From NCBI GenBank assembly GCA_934675205.1, contig CAKUPQ010000001.1, positions 1 to 64,000 on the forward strand: a stretch of DNA of 64,000 nt, read 5' to 3'. The notes beneath the pieces were generated by a model. The model was not told the DNA's origin. It did no database searches and saw only the letters and a list, made by a program, of their open reading frames with translations. This DNA is from an uncultured Flavobacteriaceae bacterium. GTDB taxonomy: Bacteria; Bacteroidota; Bacteroidia; Flavobacteriales; Flavobacteriaceae. This document shows positions 45,573 through 52,933 of this stretch, piece after piece. Made by a program: the position numbers and the translations under genes. Positions within the stretch are counted from its first letter, which is position 1. The number at the start of each line of letters is the position of its first letter.

Positions 45573-45620
45573 GCTCCGTAGGAGTAATCTGTTCATATTT
45601 ACAGACCGCTCCTACGGAGC
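45573..45620. repeat. palindromic repeat GCTCCGTAGGAG
   Basis: GCTCCGTAGGAG (45573-45584) and its perfect complement (45609-45620) enclose TCTGT/ACAGA inner arms. A dispersed-repeat type without a T-run, so it is only possibly a terminator for mutY. Confidence 0.7.
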
Positions 45621-45655
45621 TTTTACGAATGTTTTTTATTTTTCTATGAACAGTT

Positions 45656-45670
45656 CGTCCCTGCGGGACG
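45656..45670. repeat. small hairpin CGTCCCTGCGGGACG
   Basis: A 6-bp GC stem and a TGC loop, immediately following the GCTCCGTAGGAG element. The region 45554-45770 contains these elements and the ssb promoter, and no gene. Confidence 0.6.
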
Positions 45671-45742
45671 TTTAAACTAAAAGTTTTTCTTAACTTCTGA
45701 AATCAAAAATCGTTAATTTTCAATCTGAAATCAAAAATTTAC

Positions 45743-45750
45743 TACCTTTG
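45743..45750 (+). promoter_or_regulatory. -7 box of ssb
   Basis: TACCTTTG, 20 bp upstream of ATG 45771. Confidence 0.55.
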
Positions 45751-45770
45751 AAAAAATAAATCAAAACAAT

Positions 45771-46148
45771 ATGAGTAGCGGAACATTAAACAAAGTAATG
45801 CTTATCGGGCATTTGGGAGATGAAGTAAAAATGCACTATTTCGAAGGAGGCAACTGTATCGGAAGGTTTCCGTTGGCTACCAATGAAGTTTATGTCAATA
45901 AGCAGACGGGAGAAAAAATAAACTCAACCGAATGGCACAATATTGTAGTAAGAAACAAAGCAGCTGAAATATGCGAAAAATATCTGTCTAAAGGAGATAA
46001 AATTTATATTGAGGGACGTATAAAATCCCGTCAATGGCAGACCGAAGACGGAACTACAAAAAGTGCTGTCGAAATTCAGGCAACCGAATTTACATTTTTA
46101 AGCACTAAAAAAGATACAGGGAATACTGCTCCAACTGTTTCGGAATAA
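45771..46148 (+). CDS. ssb: single-stranded DNA-binding protein
   Basis: A 125-residue OB-fold: MSSGTLNKVMLIGHLGDEVK, GRFPLATNEVYVNKQTGEK, TEWHNIVVRNKAAEICEKYL and GDKIYIEGRIKSRQWQTEDG. The C-terminus is short and acidic only at the last residue (TAPTVSE), and lacks the usual long disordered tail with DDDIPF. Such short SSBs occur in Bacteroidota as a second SSB; the partner-binding tip may be absent. In flavobacteria the mutY-ssb-gldE-gldD order is known; gldE is missing here. Confidence 0.93.
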   Translation: MSSGTLNKVMLIGHLGDEVKMHYFEGGNCIGRFPLATNEVYVNKQTGEKINSTEWHNIVVRNKAAEICEKYLSKGDKIYIEGRIKSRQWQTEDGTTKSAVEIQATEFTFLSTKKDTGNTAPTVSE

Positions 46149-46152
46149 TTCT

Positions 46153-46208
46153 CTGTCATTGCGAGATTGCCACGTCATTTCGCTACGCTACATTCCTCGC
46201 AATGACAG
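46153..46208. repeat. dispersed palindrome CTGTCATTGCGAG in place of gldE
   Basis: CTGTCATTGCGAG (46153-46165) and its complement (46196-46208) with a 30-base centre. It belongs to a type of repeat (GTCATTGCGAG) widespread in bacterial genomes, and fills the whole 87-bp ssb-gldD gap. Confidence 0.7.
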
Positions 46209-46235
46209 ACTCTATATATTATTTTTAATTTCACA

Positions 46236-46793
46236 ATGAAGAAACTTTTTTTACTATTTTTTTTCGGATTGTTTATGTTTAGCTGTACGGAAGATACTTT
46301 TCCGAAACCTCAAGGATATTTGCGTTTGGAATATCCCATAGCTAAATACGAATCATTTGACAAAGAATGTCCTTTTACGTTCGGAAAGAATAACTATACC
46401 CAAATAAAATTCAAAAATGGTTGTGATTTTAATATCGAATATCCTGATATGAGAGCAACTATATTTTTGAGTTATAAACATATTAACAACAACCTCGATT
46501 CTTTATTGAATGATGCACAGCATTTTACTTACCGACACACCAAAAAAGCGGAAACAATTTTGGAACGACCGTTCGTAAATCCTGATGACAGAGTTTACGG
46601 AATGTTCTATGATGTAGGTGGAGATGCAGCATCTGCAACACAATTTTATCTGACGGATAGCCTTAAAAACTTTGTTATGGGCTCGGTTTATTTTAATACA
46701 AGACCTAATTCTGACTCGATTTTACCTGCTTCGGAGTACATCAAAAACGATGTAAAATTACTCATCGAATCCTTTCAATGGAAGGGTTATTAA
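46236..46793 (+). CDS. gldD: gliding motility lipoprotein GldD
   Basis: A 185-residue lipoprotein required for gliding and type IX secretion in Flavobacterium johnsoniae. Lipobox: FMFSC (Cys 17). Mature part: FPKPQGYLRLEYP, KYESFDKECPFTF, YDVGGDAASATQFYLTDS and VMGSVYFNTRPNSDS, all typical of the family. It is probably a periplasm-facing outer-membrane or inner-membrane lipoprotein of the secretion machine. sprA, another component, is at the right edge of this window. Confidence 0.93.
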   Translation: MKKLFLLFFFGLFMFSCTEDTFPKPQGYLRLEYPIAKYESFDKECPFTFGKNNYTQIKFKNGCDFNIEYPDMRATIFLSYKHINNNLDSLLNDAQHFTYRHTKKAETILERPFVNPDDRVYGMFYDVGGDAASATQFYLTDSLKNFVMGSVYFNTRPNSDSILPASEYIKNDVKLLIESFQWKGY

Positions 46794-46834
46794 CAATTTA
46801 TGAACGATTTTGTGAAAAAATGTTAACAAAATGA

Positions 46835-46864
46835 TTTGCCGTATTAGTTTTTTTTATACTTTTG
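46835..46864 (+). promoter_or_regulatory. promoter of the outer-membrane barrel gene
   Basis: TTTG (46835-46838), an 18-bp spacer and TACTTTTG (46857-46864). The gene starts 27 bp downstream. A good fit to a strong Bacteroidota promoter. Confidence 0.7.
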
Positions 46865-46890
46865 CGGTACTAATTTTAAAATAAACATTT

Positions 46891-47508
46891 ATGAAAAAGG
46901 TAATTTTATCAGCTATGGCTGTATTTGCGTTGTCATTTGCTAACGCACAAGAAGGAGAACCAACTTTTGGATTTTCTGAAGGAAACATTATTGTTGAAGG
47001 AAACATCGGGTTTAGTTCAACAAATGACAAAAACACTGAAACTAAAACCAGTGGATTTAACTTTAATCCAAAAGCAGGATATTTCATCTCTGATGATTTA
47101 GCTATCGGATTGGAATTAGGTTTTGGTTCAAACAAAGCTGAAGTTGCTGGAACAGAAGTTTCTAAAAGTTCATCTGTTGGAATTGGAGCTTTTGCTCGTT
47201 ACTATTTCCTTGATTTAGGAGCAAGATTCAAAACTTACGGAGAGTTTGGTTTAGGTTACAATACTGAAAACCAAAAAACTCCTGGTGATTACAAAATCAA
47301 TACTCTTGGAGTTGGAGCAGGTTTAGGAATCAACTATTTTGTTACTGATAACATCGCTATCAACTTTGGTTTAACAAACATCTTATCTTATTCTTCTTCT
47401 AAAGGAGACTGGGATGGTGCAGAAGCTGAAAATGAGTTTAACTTCGGATTCGGACAGTTTAACAACTTCTTTGAAACTGCAACATTCGGTATGACTTTCA
47501 AATTCTAA
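46891..47508 (+). CDS. outer-membrane beta-barrel protein
   Basis: A 205-residue protein with a signal peptide (SFANAQ, about residue 20) and an 8-stranded small barrel of the OmpW/OMP_b-brl type: repeated aromatic/Gly strands (GFNFNPKAGYFISDDLAIGL, YYFLDLGARFKTYGEFGLGY, GAGLGINYFVTDNIAINFGL) and the C-terminal strand FGMTFKF ending in Phe. It could be an abundant porin-like or structural barrel: the promoter is strong and codon use looks highly expressed. Substrate unknown. Confidence 0.88.
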   Translation: MKKVILSAMAVFALSFANAQEGEPTFGFSEGNIIVEGNIGFSSTNDKNTETKTSGFNFNPKAGYFISDDLAIGLELGFGSNKAEVAGTEVSKSSSVGIGAFARYYFLDLGARFKTYGEFGLGYNTENQKTPGDYKINTLGVGAGLGINYFVTDNIAINFGLTNILSYSSSKGDWDGAEAENEFNFGFGQFNNFFETATFGMTFKF

Positions 47509-47530
47509 TTAGTTGCAAAAAGATAATATT

Positions 47531-47557
47531 AAAACAGCCTCAATTTGAGGCTGTTTT
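47531..47557 (+). terminator. terminator of the barrel gene
   Basis: A 13-bp stem (47531-47543 with 47545-47557) followed by seven or more T residues, 23 bp after the stop. Confidence 0.88.
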
Positions 47558-47702
47558 TTTTATGGCTATTACTCACTTACAACAATAGTTACACTGAATA
47601 TAAGATACACTAGTTAAATTTTAACGTACAAGAAAGCTGTAAAAAATAAGACAAACCTTGTTTTTCCTTATATAATTTTAACAAATACAAAATCTAAATA
47701 AT

Positions 47703-47710
47703 TATCTTTG
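47703..47710 (+). promoter_or_regulatory. -7 box in the leader of the 390-residue lipoprotein gene
   Basis: TATCTTTG, 130 bp upstream of the start codon. The stretch 47558-47840 holds this box and repeat copy D; otherwise I see no gene. Confidence 0.4.
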
Positions 47711-47728
47711 GCAAACATTTTGAAATAT

Positions 47729-47822
47729 GGAGCACAGATGACACTGATTAAGCAGATTTTCACAGATATATAATCTAAATAATCATAAAAAATCTGTGTC
47801 ATCTGCGTTCTATATGTGTTCC
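47729..47822. repeat. dispersed imperfect palindrome, type D
   Basis: GGAGCACAGATGACACTGAT and AGCAGATTTTCACAGATATA on the left; AATCTGTGTCATCTGCGTTC and ATGTGTTCC on the right are complementary. It lies in the 5' leader of the lipoprotein gene at 47841. Confidence 0.7.
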
Positions 47823-47840
47823 ATTTAAAAACAAAAAACT

Positions 47841-49013
47841 ATGAAAACAAAACTACTTTACCTGTCATTATTATTATTTGTTTTTGCCTGTTCATCAGTA
47901 AAACAATCAACTAAAGCCTTGTATTCGGGGAATTATGAGCAAGCTGTTGATATTGCGGTAACCCGACTTCAAAAAAACAAAAAGAAAAAAGTTGATTTTG
48001 AACAGATAGCAATCTTGGAAGATGCTTTTTCGAAAATGAAAACAGCTTACCAAGACAGAGTCAATTTTCTGAAAAAAGATACCAACGTAAATACACAAGA
48101 GGTTTATAACCTGTATTTGAGTATGGATAAAATTCAGAATAAAATAAAACCTTTACTTCCGTTATATAAAGCAAACGGAACTCAAGCTAACTTTTATTTT
48201 GAAGATTATTCGGACGAAATTATTCAGGCCAAAGAAGATTATATCAATTCACTTTATAATGACGGAGTCGCTTTGATGAGAGGAAATAAACTCGATAACC
48301 GAAAAGCCTACAATGTTTTCGGACAGCTTTTAAATTTATATCCGAATTATAAAGATGCCAAAAAACTTCGTGATGATGCGAGGTATTACGGAACGGATTT
48401 CGTTTTTGTAATTATCGAAAATAATGCAAATGTTATTATTCCGATTCGTTTGGAAGAAGCTGTTTTGGATTTCAACACCTACGGGTTAGACGATGTCTGG
48501 ACAGAATATCATTCTAACAAACTATCTAATGTAAAATACGATTACGAAGTAGTTTTGGAATTTCGTGAAATCTTGGTTTCTCCCGAAAGAATTGCGGAAA
48601 AAGAAGTTCCGCTTCAACGCGAAATAACCGAAACCACTTACAGAACCGATAGAAACGGAAACTACGTTTTGGACGAAAGAGGCAACCGAATCAAAGATGA
48701 AAAAAAGGTAGTCGTAAAAGGGACATTAAATCAGGTAATTCAGACCAAATCGGTTGCAGTAGCCGGGCAGGTTCATTATTTTGATTTACAGAAAAATCAG
48801 AGAATCAACAGCTATCCGTTGCAATCTGAATTTATTTTTGAGAATATTTTCGCAACATTCAAAGGAGATAATCGAGTGCTGAACAATGACGAACTGGCAA
48901 TGACCAAAAACCGAGCTGTTCCGTTTCCGACAAACGAACAAATGCTATTTGATGCTTCAAGCGATATTAAATCACGATTTGCAGCAATTCTGAAAAGATA
49001 TAAATTCAACTAA
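47841..49013 (+). CDS. uncharacterised lipoprotein with TPR-like helices
   Basis: A 390-residue protein with a lipoprotein signal (lipobox VFAC, Cys 17). Residues 20-180 look alpha-helical and TPR-like (ALYSGNYEQAVDIAVTRL, RKAYNVFGQLLNLYPNYKDA). Residues about 200-390 look beta-rich (VVLEFREILVSPERIAE, REITETTYRTDRNGNYVLDE). I do not recognise a family with a known function; related proteins appear in Flavobacteriaceae. Probably an outer-membrane lipoprotein. The gene has a clear terminator at 49017. Confidence 0.8.
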   Translation: MKTKLLYLSLLLFVFACSSVKQSTKALYSGNYEQAVDIAVTRLQKNKKKKVDFEQIAILEDAFSKMKTAYQDRVNFLKKDTNVNTQEVYNLYLSMDKIQNKIKPLLPLYKANGTQANFYFEDYSDEIIQAKEDYINSLYNDGVALMRGNKLDNRKAYNVFGQLLNLYPNYKDAKKLRDDARYYGTDFVFVIIENNANVIIPIRLEEAVLDFNTYGLDDVWTEYHSNKLSNVKYDYEVVLEFREILVSPERIAEKEVPLQREITETTYRTDRNGNYVLDERGNRIKDEKKVVVKGTLNQVIQTKSVAVAGQVHYFDLQKNQRINSYPLQSEFIFENIFATFKGDNRVLNNDELAMTKNRAVPFPTNEQMLFDASSDIKSRFAAILKRYKFN

Positions 49014-49016
49014 AAG

Positions 49017-49049
49017 AAAAAGGCTTAAAACAATGTTTTAAGCCTTTTT
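49017..49049 (+). terminator. terminator of the lipoprotein gene
   Basis: A 15-bp stem (49017-49031 with 49035-49049), a 3-base loop and a T-run. Confidence 0.88.
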
Positions 49050-49060
49050 TAATCTTTTTA

Positions 49061-49158
49061 GCCACGGATTAAAGGATTGTACGGATTTTTCGTGTAAGTA
49101 TTTACAGCAAAATCCTTTTAATCCCTGACTGCCATCAGGCAGGTGTGTAATCTGTGCT
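49061..49158. repeat. dispersed imperfect palindrome, copy B
   Basis: GCCACGGATTAAAGGATT on the left and TTTTAATCCCTGACTGCC with GGCAGGTGTGTAATCTGTG on the right, nearly identical to copy A at 11889. It lies between the converging lipoprotein and thioredoxin genes. Confidence 0.75.
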
Positions 49159-49176
49159 AAAAATTATTTTTTGTTC

Positions 49177-49722
49177 TTACTCTGCAAAAGTTCCTGTGAA
49201 GTTGGCTTGATATTCCTGCCATTTTTCGGCTGTATCAAACTTTTTGTAGTCGTCTGTTGCGAAGATTTTAAGGAAGATTTCGATTTGTTTTGGTTTGTGA
49301 AATCCTTTTACAGGCTGTATAGGTTTTCCTTTTTCGTCAAAAAACAACATCGTAGGATACGAATTGACTCCTAAAGCTGCTGTAAACTCGTGCATTGCAT
49401 TTCTTCCTGTTCTTCCCTCTACATATCTCGGATTTGCATAGGTTTTCCCTTCATAAGTAATCGATTCTGTCCCTTCTGCATTAAACTTAACCGCATAATA
49501 ATTTTCGTTGACATATTTAATCACATCTGCATTCTGAAAAGTCTGTCTGTCTAACATTTTACAAGGACCACACCATTCGGTATAAACATCCATAAAAATT
49601 TTTTTAGGTTTCTTTTTTTGAAGTTCCATAGCCTCATTAAACGTAACCCATTTTATAGTTTCTTGCCCTTGAACATAACTTCCTAACCCAAGAAACAATA
49701 CTGCCAAAAGTAATTTTTTCAT
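49177..49722 (-). CDS. periplasmic thioredoxin-family protein
   Basis: A 181-residue protein with a signal peptide (SYVQGQ, about residue 20) and a thioredoxin fold: KPKKIFMDVYTEWCGPCKML (CGPC active site) and the cis-Pro of LGVNSYPTMLFFDE. An insert of about 30 residues (EGTESITYEGKTYANPRYVE) is typical of the Thioredoxin_7/DUF255-like group. It is probably a periplasmic disulfide reductase. Confidence 0.9.
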   Translation of the reverse strand: MKKLLLAVLFLGLGSYVQGQETIKWVTFNEAMELQKKKPKKIFMDVYTEWCGPCKMLDRQTFQNADVIKYVNENYYAVKFNAEGTESITYEGKTYANPRYVEGRTGRNAMHEFTAALGVNSYPTMLFFDEKGKPIQPVKGFHKPKQIEIFLKIFATDDYKKFDTAEKWQEYQANFTGTFAE

Positions 49723-49822
49723 ACTGATAATTTTTAATTTTAAAAGGAACTACTCAACAAATGTTGTGCCGTTTCAAACTACTAAATTATAAAAATGTTT
49801 TGAAATGACAATTATAAATTCG

Positions 49823-50206
49823 TTAAATAACATATTCCGAAAAAAGCGTTTCAAAAGTCTTGTCCAAATCTTCCGAAAAACCACTATGAGGTCTTGAAGT
49901 CTGAATACACGAACTACGAACAGCACTCAACCAACGAAACCTTTCGGAAACTTCTAATTCGGCTATAGGACCTGCATTTTTTTCGGATTTTGCGATTTTT
50001 TCAAACGAAAGCAAGTTGTTTGTCAGCTGTTCTTTGTCGAGTTCGGTCGTATAATTTTCTAACTGAATCTTGTTCAGGTGAATTTCTGCACGAAGATACT
50101 TTTGCTTTTTGCAGAACAAAAGCAATCCTACATTAATAAATTCGTCTCTTTCCACTCTCGGAAACACACGAATCACAGCATATTCATATAAGTGTTTTTC
50201 GTGCAT
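49823..50206 (-). CDS. DUF3037 protein
   Basis: A 127-residue protein matching DUF3037: YAVIRVFPRVERDEFINVGL and LLFCKKQKYL, then RFRWLSAVRSSCIQTSRPHS. Function unknown; the gene overlaps the HipA-like gene by 23 bp, and the pair occurs together across bacteria. In this arrangement it may be an accessory or substrate of the kinase. Confidence 0.85.
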   Translation of the reverse strand: MHEKHLYEYAVIRVFPRVERDEFINVGLLLFCKKQKYLRAEIHLNKIQLENYTTELDKEQLTNNLLSFEKIAKSEKNAGPIAELEVSERFRWLSAVRSSCIQTSRPHSGFSEDLDKTFETLFSEYVI

Positions 50207-50969
50207 CTTGAGCTTGTTTTACAAAATTATCCGAATGAGCCAAACGGGTTTTCAAAAAATCAAAATAGACCTTTTTTATTTCCGTTGGATTTAGGTCTGA
50301 ACCCTCCCACAAAAGCCAATCTTCGGGAATCATATTTACAATTTCTTCCAAAAACGCATCTTTCAGAATTTCTTTGAATTCCCTATCAACTTTTTCTAAT
50401 TGCGTAGCAAAAGACAGTAGAACGTGGTCTTTGATAAGGGCAAAAGGTGTTTTGGCACTTTCTGAAGGATTATTCCAAGAATGGTGAAAATAAAATGAAG
50501 CTCCGTGGTCAATCAGCCAAATTTCTTTGTGCCAAAGCAGCATATTTGTATTGCGAAAAGTCCTGTCCACATTCGTAATAAAAGCATCAAGCCAAACGAT
50601 TTTTGAGGCTAACAACTCATCACATACATTTACCGAAGCGTCAAAGGTCAATGCTCCCGACAAAAAGTGCATTGCCAGATTCAGCCCTTTGCTGTTTTGT
50701 AGTAAATCCTGAATTTCTTCATCTCCCTCTGTTCTTCCGAAAGCCTCGTCTAAATTGGCAAAAACCAATTCAGGAACATTAAGCCCCAAAGTTCTTGCAA
50801 TTTCTCCTCCTAAAAGTTCGGCAATAAGGGCTTTTACCCCGTGTCCTGCCCCTCTGAATTTAAGCACATATTTGAAACCATCATCAGCATCTGCCAAAGC
50901 GGGAAGTGAACCTCCCTCACGAAGTGGAGTGATATATCGGGTTACGGTTACGGTTCGCAAATTTTCCAT
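50184..50969 (-). CDS. HipA-like kinase-domain protein
   Basis: A 261-residue protein with a kinase-like fold related to HipA. Seen: an N-terminal ATP-binding segment GFKYVLKFRGAGHGVKALIA, then LASKIVWLDAFITNVDRTFR-NTNML (catalytic loop with D and N) and IWLIDHGASFYFHH (DFG-like DHG). There is no HipB-type antitoxin; the partner is the DUF3037 gene. HipA proteins phosphorylate proteins such as glutamyl-tRNA synthetase; the substrate here is unknown. Confidence 0.85.
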   Translation of the reverse strand: MENLRTVTVTRYITPLREGGSLPALADADDGFKYVLKFRGAGHGVKALIAELLGGEIARTLGLNVPELVFANLDEAFGRTEGDEEIQDLLQNSKGLNLAMHFLSGALTFDASVNVCDELLASKIVWLDAFITNVDRTFRNTNMLLWHKEIWLIDHGASFYFHHSWNNPSESAKTPFALIKDHVLLSFATQLEKVDREFKEILKDAFLEEIVNMIPEDWLLWEGSDLNPTEIKKVYFDFLKTRLAHSDNFVKQAQDARKTLI

Positions 50970-51010
50970 TGTATTCTTTTACTAAATACAAAAGTACAAA
51001 TGTTTTTCAC

Positions 51011-51043
51011 AAAAAAAGAGCCCATATTTCAGACTCTTTTTTT
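51011..51043 (-). terminator. terminator of the first POT transporter gene
   Basis: A/T-rich stem AAAAAAAGAG with CTCTTTTTTT and a 13-base loop, 17 bp after the stop on the minus strand. Confidence 0.65.
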
Positions 51044-51059
51044 AGTTTTAAACGTTTTG

Positions 51060-52817
51060 TTATTTTACTCCGTGCATCAGTTTTTTCAACAACGGATTCA
51101 AAATCATTACCAGAACTGCTGCAACTGCCGGAATAGCTGTAAAGAGGAAGAAGAAATAACTCAATGAGTGATTTTCTTTGATTACTTCGACCTGACCTCC
51201 CAAAGTAGCTGCCAATTTTTGAGCAATCGCAATGGCTACATACCACATTCCGAACATAAATGCCAACATTCGTGCAGGAACAAGTTTTGATACGTACGAA
51301 AGTCCGACAGGAGAAATAAACAACTCTCCAATAGTGTGTAACAAATAGGTCAATACCAAGAAAATCATCGAAATCTTTACTCCCTCACTGATTCCCATAG
51401 AACCTAACCCTAACACTAAAAATCCTAATGCAACAAATAGAAGTCCGAAACCGTACTTGAATGCTGCTGACGGATTGTGCTTGGAGTCCCATATTTTTGA
51501 AATGGTCGAAGCCAATGCAATAATAAAGAACGAGTTCAGAATCGAGAACCACGAAACTTTTATTTCTGATACTTCTGCTGAAAATTCTCTGTTAAGCATC
51601 CAGATAACAGCTCCCCAAATAAGTGCAAAACATACAAACAAAATCACGTTAGACAAGGCAATTTTTTTCCAAGTAGCTTTAGCTAACTTAACTAAAACAT
51701 ACGAAATAATAAGCAACGGAACTACCGTAAGCAACGTATTTACGATATTGAAAATAAGCAATCCACTACCTGTAAGTTCTCTGTCAATATAATCTCTTGC
51801 AACCAAAACAAGCGAAGTTGCTCCCTGTTCAAAGCTCATAAAGAAGAAAATTAAGAAGAAAGCAAGCAATATAACTCCAAACATTCTGTCTCTTACTACT
51901 TTGTCATAACGTAAGATTCGGGTTACTACCAAATATAAAAACAGCACCAAAGCAAAGAGAATCATAATGCTCTGTCCTCTCAAAACAGAAGTATCCATAA
52001 AAGCAAAAACATCAATTACTCCGTTTTTGGACAATGGGTCGTTAAAGGCATAAATAAGTCCGACAACACCTACGATAACCATCAAAATATAATCTATTGT
52101 GGTAAAAGGATTTCTTGTATCGGTAATAACTTCCTGTTTGTTTTCCGAATCGTTTTGTTCGTCTTTTTTAATTAGTCCTAAATTACCCATTATAGGACTT
52201 GCCAACCAAAATTGAATTGTCCCTAACAACATAAAAATTCCTGCCAACCCGAATCCCCAATGCCAACCGATTGATTCTGCAATATATCCGCAAAGCATCA
52301 TTCCGAAAAACGCTCCTGCATTTACTCCCATATAGAAAATGGTGTAAGCTCCGTCTTTCTTTTCGGGGAAATTTTTATACATTTCTCCCAAAATAGCAGG
52401 CATATTCGGTTTGAAAAACCCTGTTCCGATTACCAAAAGAGCCAATCCTAAAAAGAATGTTGAAGTGGTATCAAAAGCCATCGAAGCGTGTCCTAAAGTC
52501 ATAATTATCGCTCCGATAATGACTGACCAACGGGAGCCTAAATATTTATCGGCTATTACTCCTCCGAAAATTGGTGTAATATAAAGCAACATTACATAGG
52601 TTCCGTACAAAGCTCCTGCCTGTTCTGCACTCCAGCCCCAGCCCGACATCGGGTCTCCGAAAATTACTTTTGCAGTAAGAAACTGAATAAGCAAAACCCG
52701 CATTCCGTAGAACGAAAAGCGTTCCCACATTTCGGTAAAAAACAAAATAAATAATCCTGATGGGTGTCCTAATACTTTTGATTTAAAAAAATCGGTGTTT
52801 TCAACATCTTGAGTCAT
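51060..52817 (-). CDS. POT-family peptide transporter 1
   Basis: A 585-residue inner-membrane proton-coupled di-/tripeptide symporter (PTR2/POT, MFS fold). About 14 helices; signature ExxERFxxY variant FTEMWERFSFYGMRVLLIQF, a PTR2 stretch FFKPNMPAILGEMY and AYTIFYMGVNAGAFFGMMLC. Longer than the typical 500 residues, owing to an extra cytoplasmic/transmembrane insertion after the sixth helix (KKDEQNDSENKQEVITDTRN). It is the last of three related genes next to a dipeptidyl peptidase. Confidence 0.92.
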   Translation of the reverse strand: MTQDVENTDFFKSKVLGHPSGLFILFFTEMWERFSFYGMRVLLIQFLTAKVIFGDPMSGWGWSAEQAGALYGTYVMLLYITPIFGGVIADKYLGSRWSVIIGAIIMTLGHASMAFDTTSTFFLGLALLVIGTGFFKPNMPAILGEMYKNFPEKKDGAYTIFYMGVNAGAFFGMMLCGYIAESIGWHWGFGLAGIFMLLGTIQFWLASPIMGNLGLIKKDEQNDSENKQEVITDTRNPFTTIDYILMVIVGVVGLIYAFNDPLSKNGVIDVFAFMDTSVLRGQSIMILFALVLFLYLVVTRILRYDKVVRDRMFGVILLAFFLIFFFMSFEQGATSLVLVARDYIDRELTGSGLLIFNIVNTLLTVVPLLIISYVLVKLAKATWKKIALSNVILFVCFALIWGAVIWMLNREFSAEVSEIKVSWFSILNSFFIIALASTISKIWDSKHNPSAAFKYGFGLLFVALGFLVLGLGSMGISEGVKISMIFLVLTYLLHTIGELFISPVGLSYVSKLVPARMLAFMFGMWYVAIAIAQKLAATLGGQVEVIKENHSLSYFFFLFTAIPAVAAVLVMILNPLLKKLMHGVK

Positions 52818-52887
52818 ACTTTCTATAAGGTTTGGTTAATTTTGAATTGCGAAAGATAAGGAAAATATTTATCCCTCCCACAGATTT

Positions 52888-52924
52888 CGCAGATTTTCGC
52901 ACATCTTATCCGTGAAAATCTGCG
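52888..52924. repeat. inverted repeat between the transporter genes
   Basis: CGCAGATTTTC (52888-52898) with GAAAATCTGCG (52914-52924), loop 15 bases. Flanking TCACAGATT-like bases link it to the dispersed ACAGATT family. There is no T-run, so read-through is likely. Confidence 0.55.
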
Positions 52925-52933
52925 GAAAAAACT

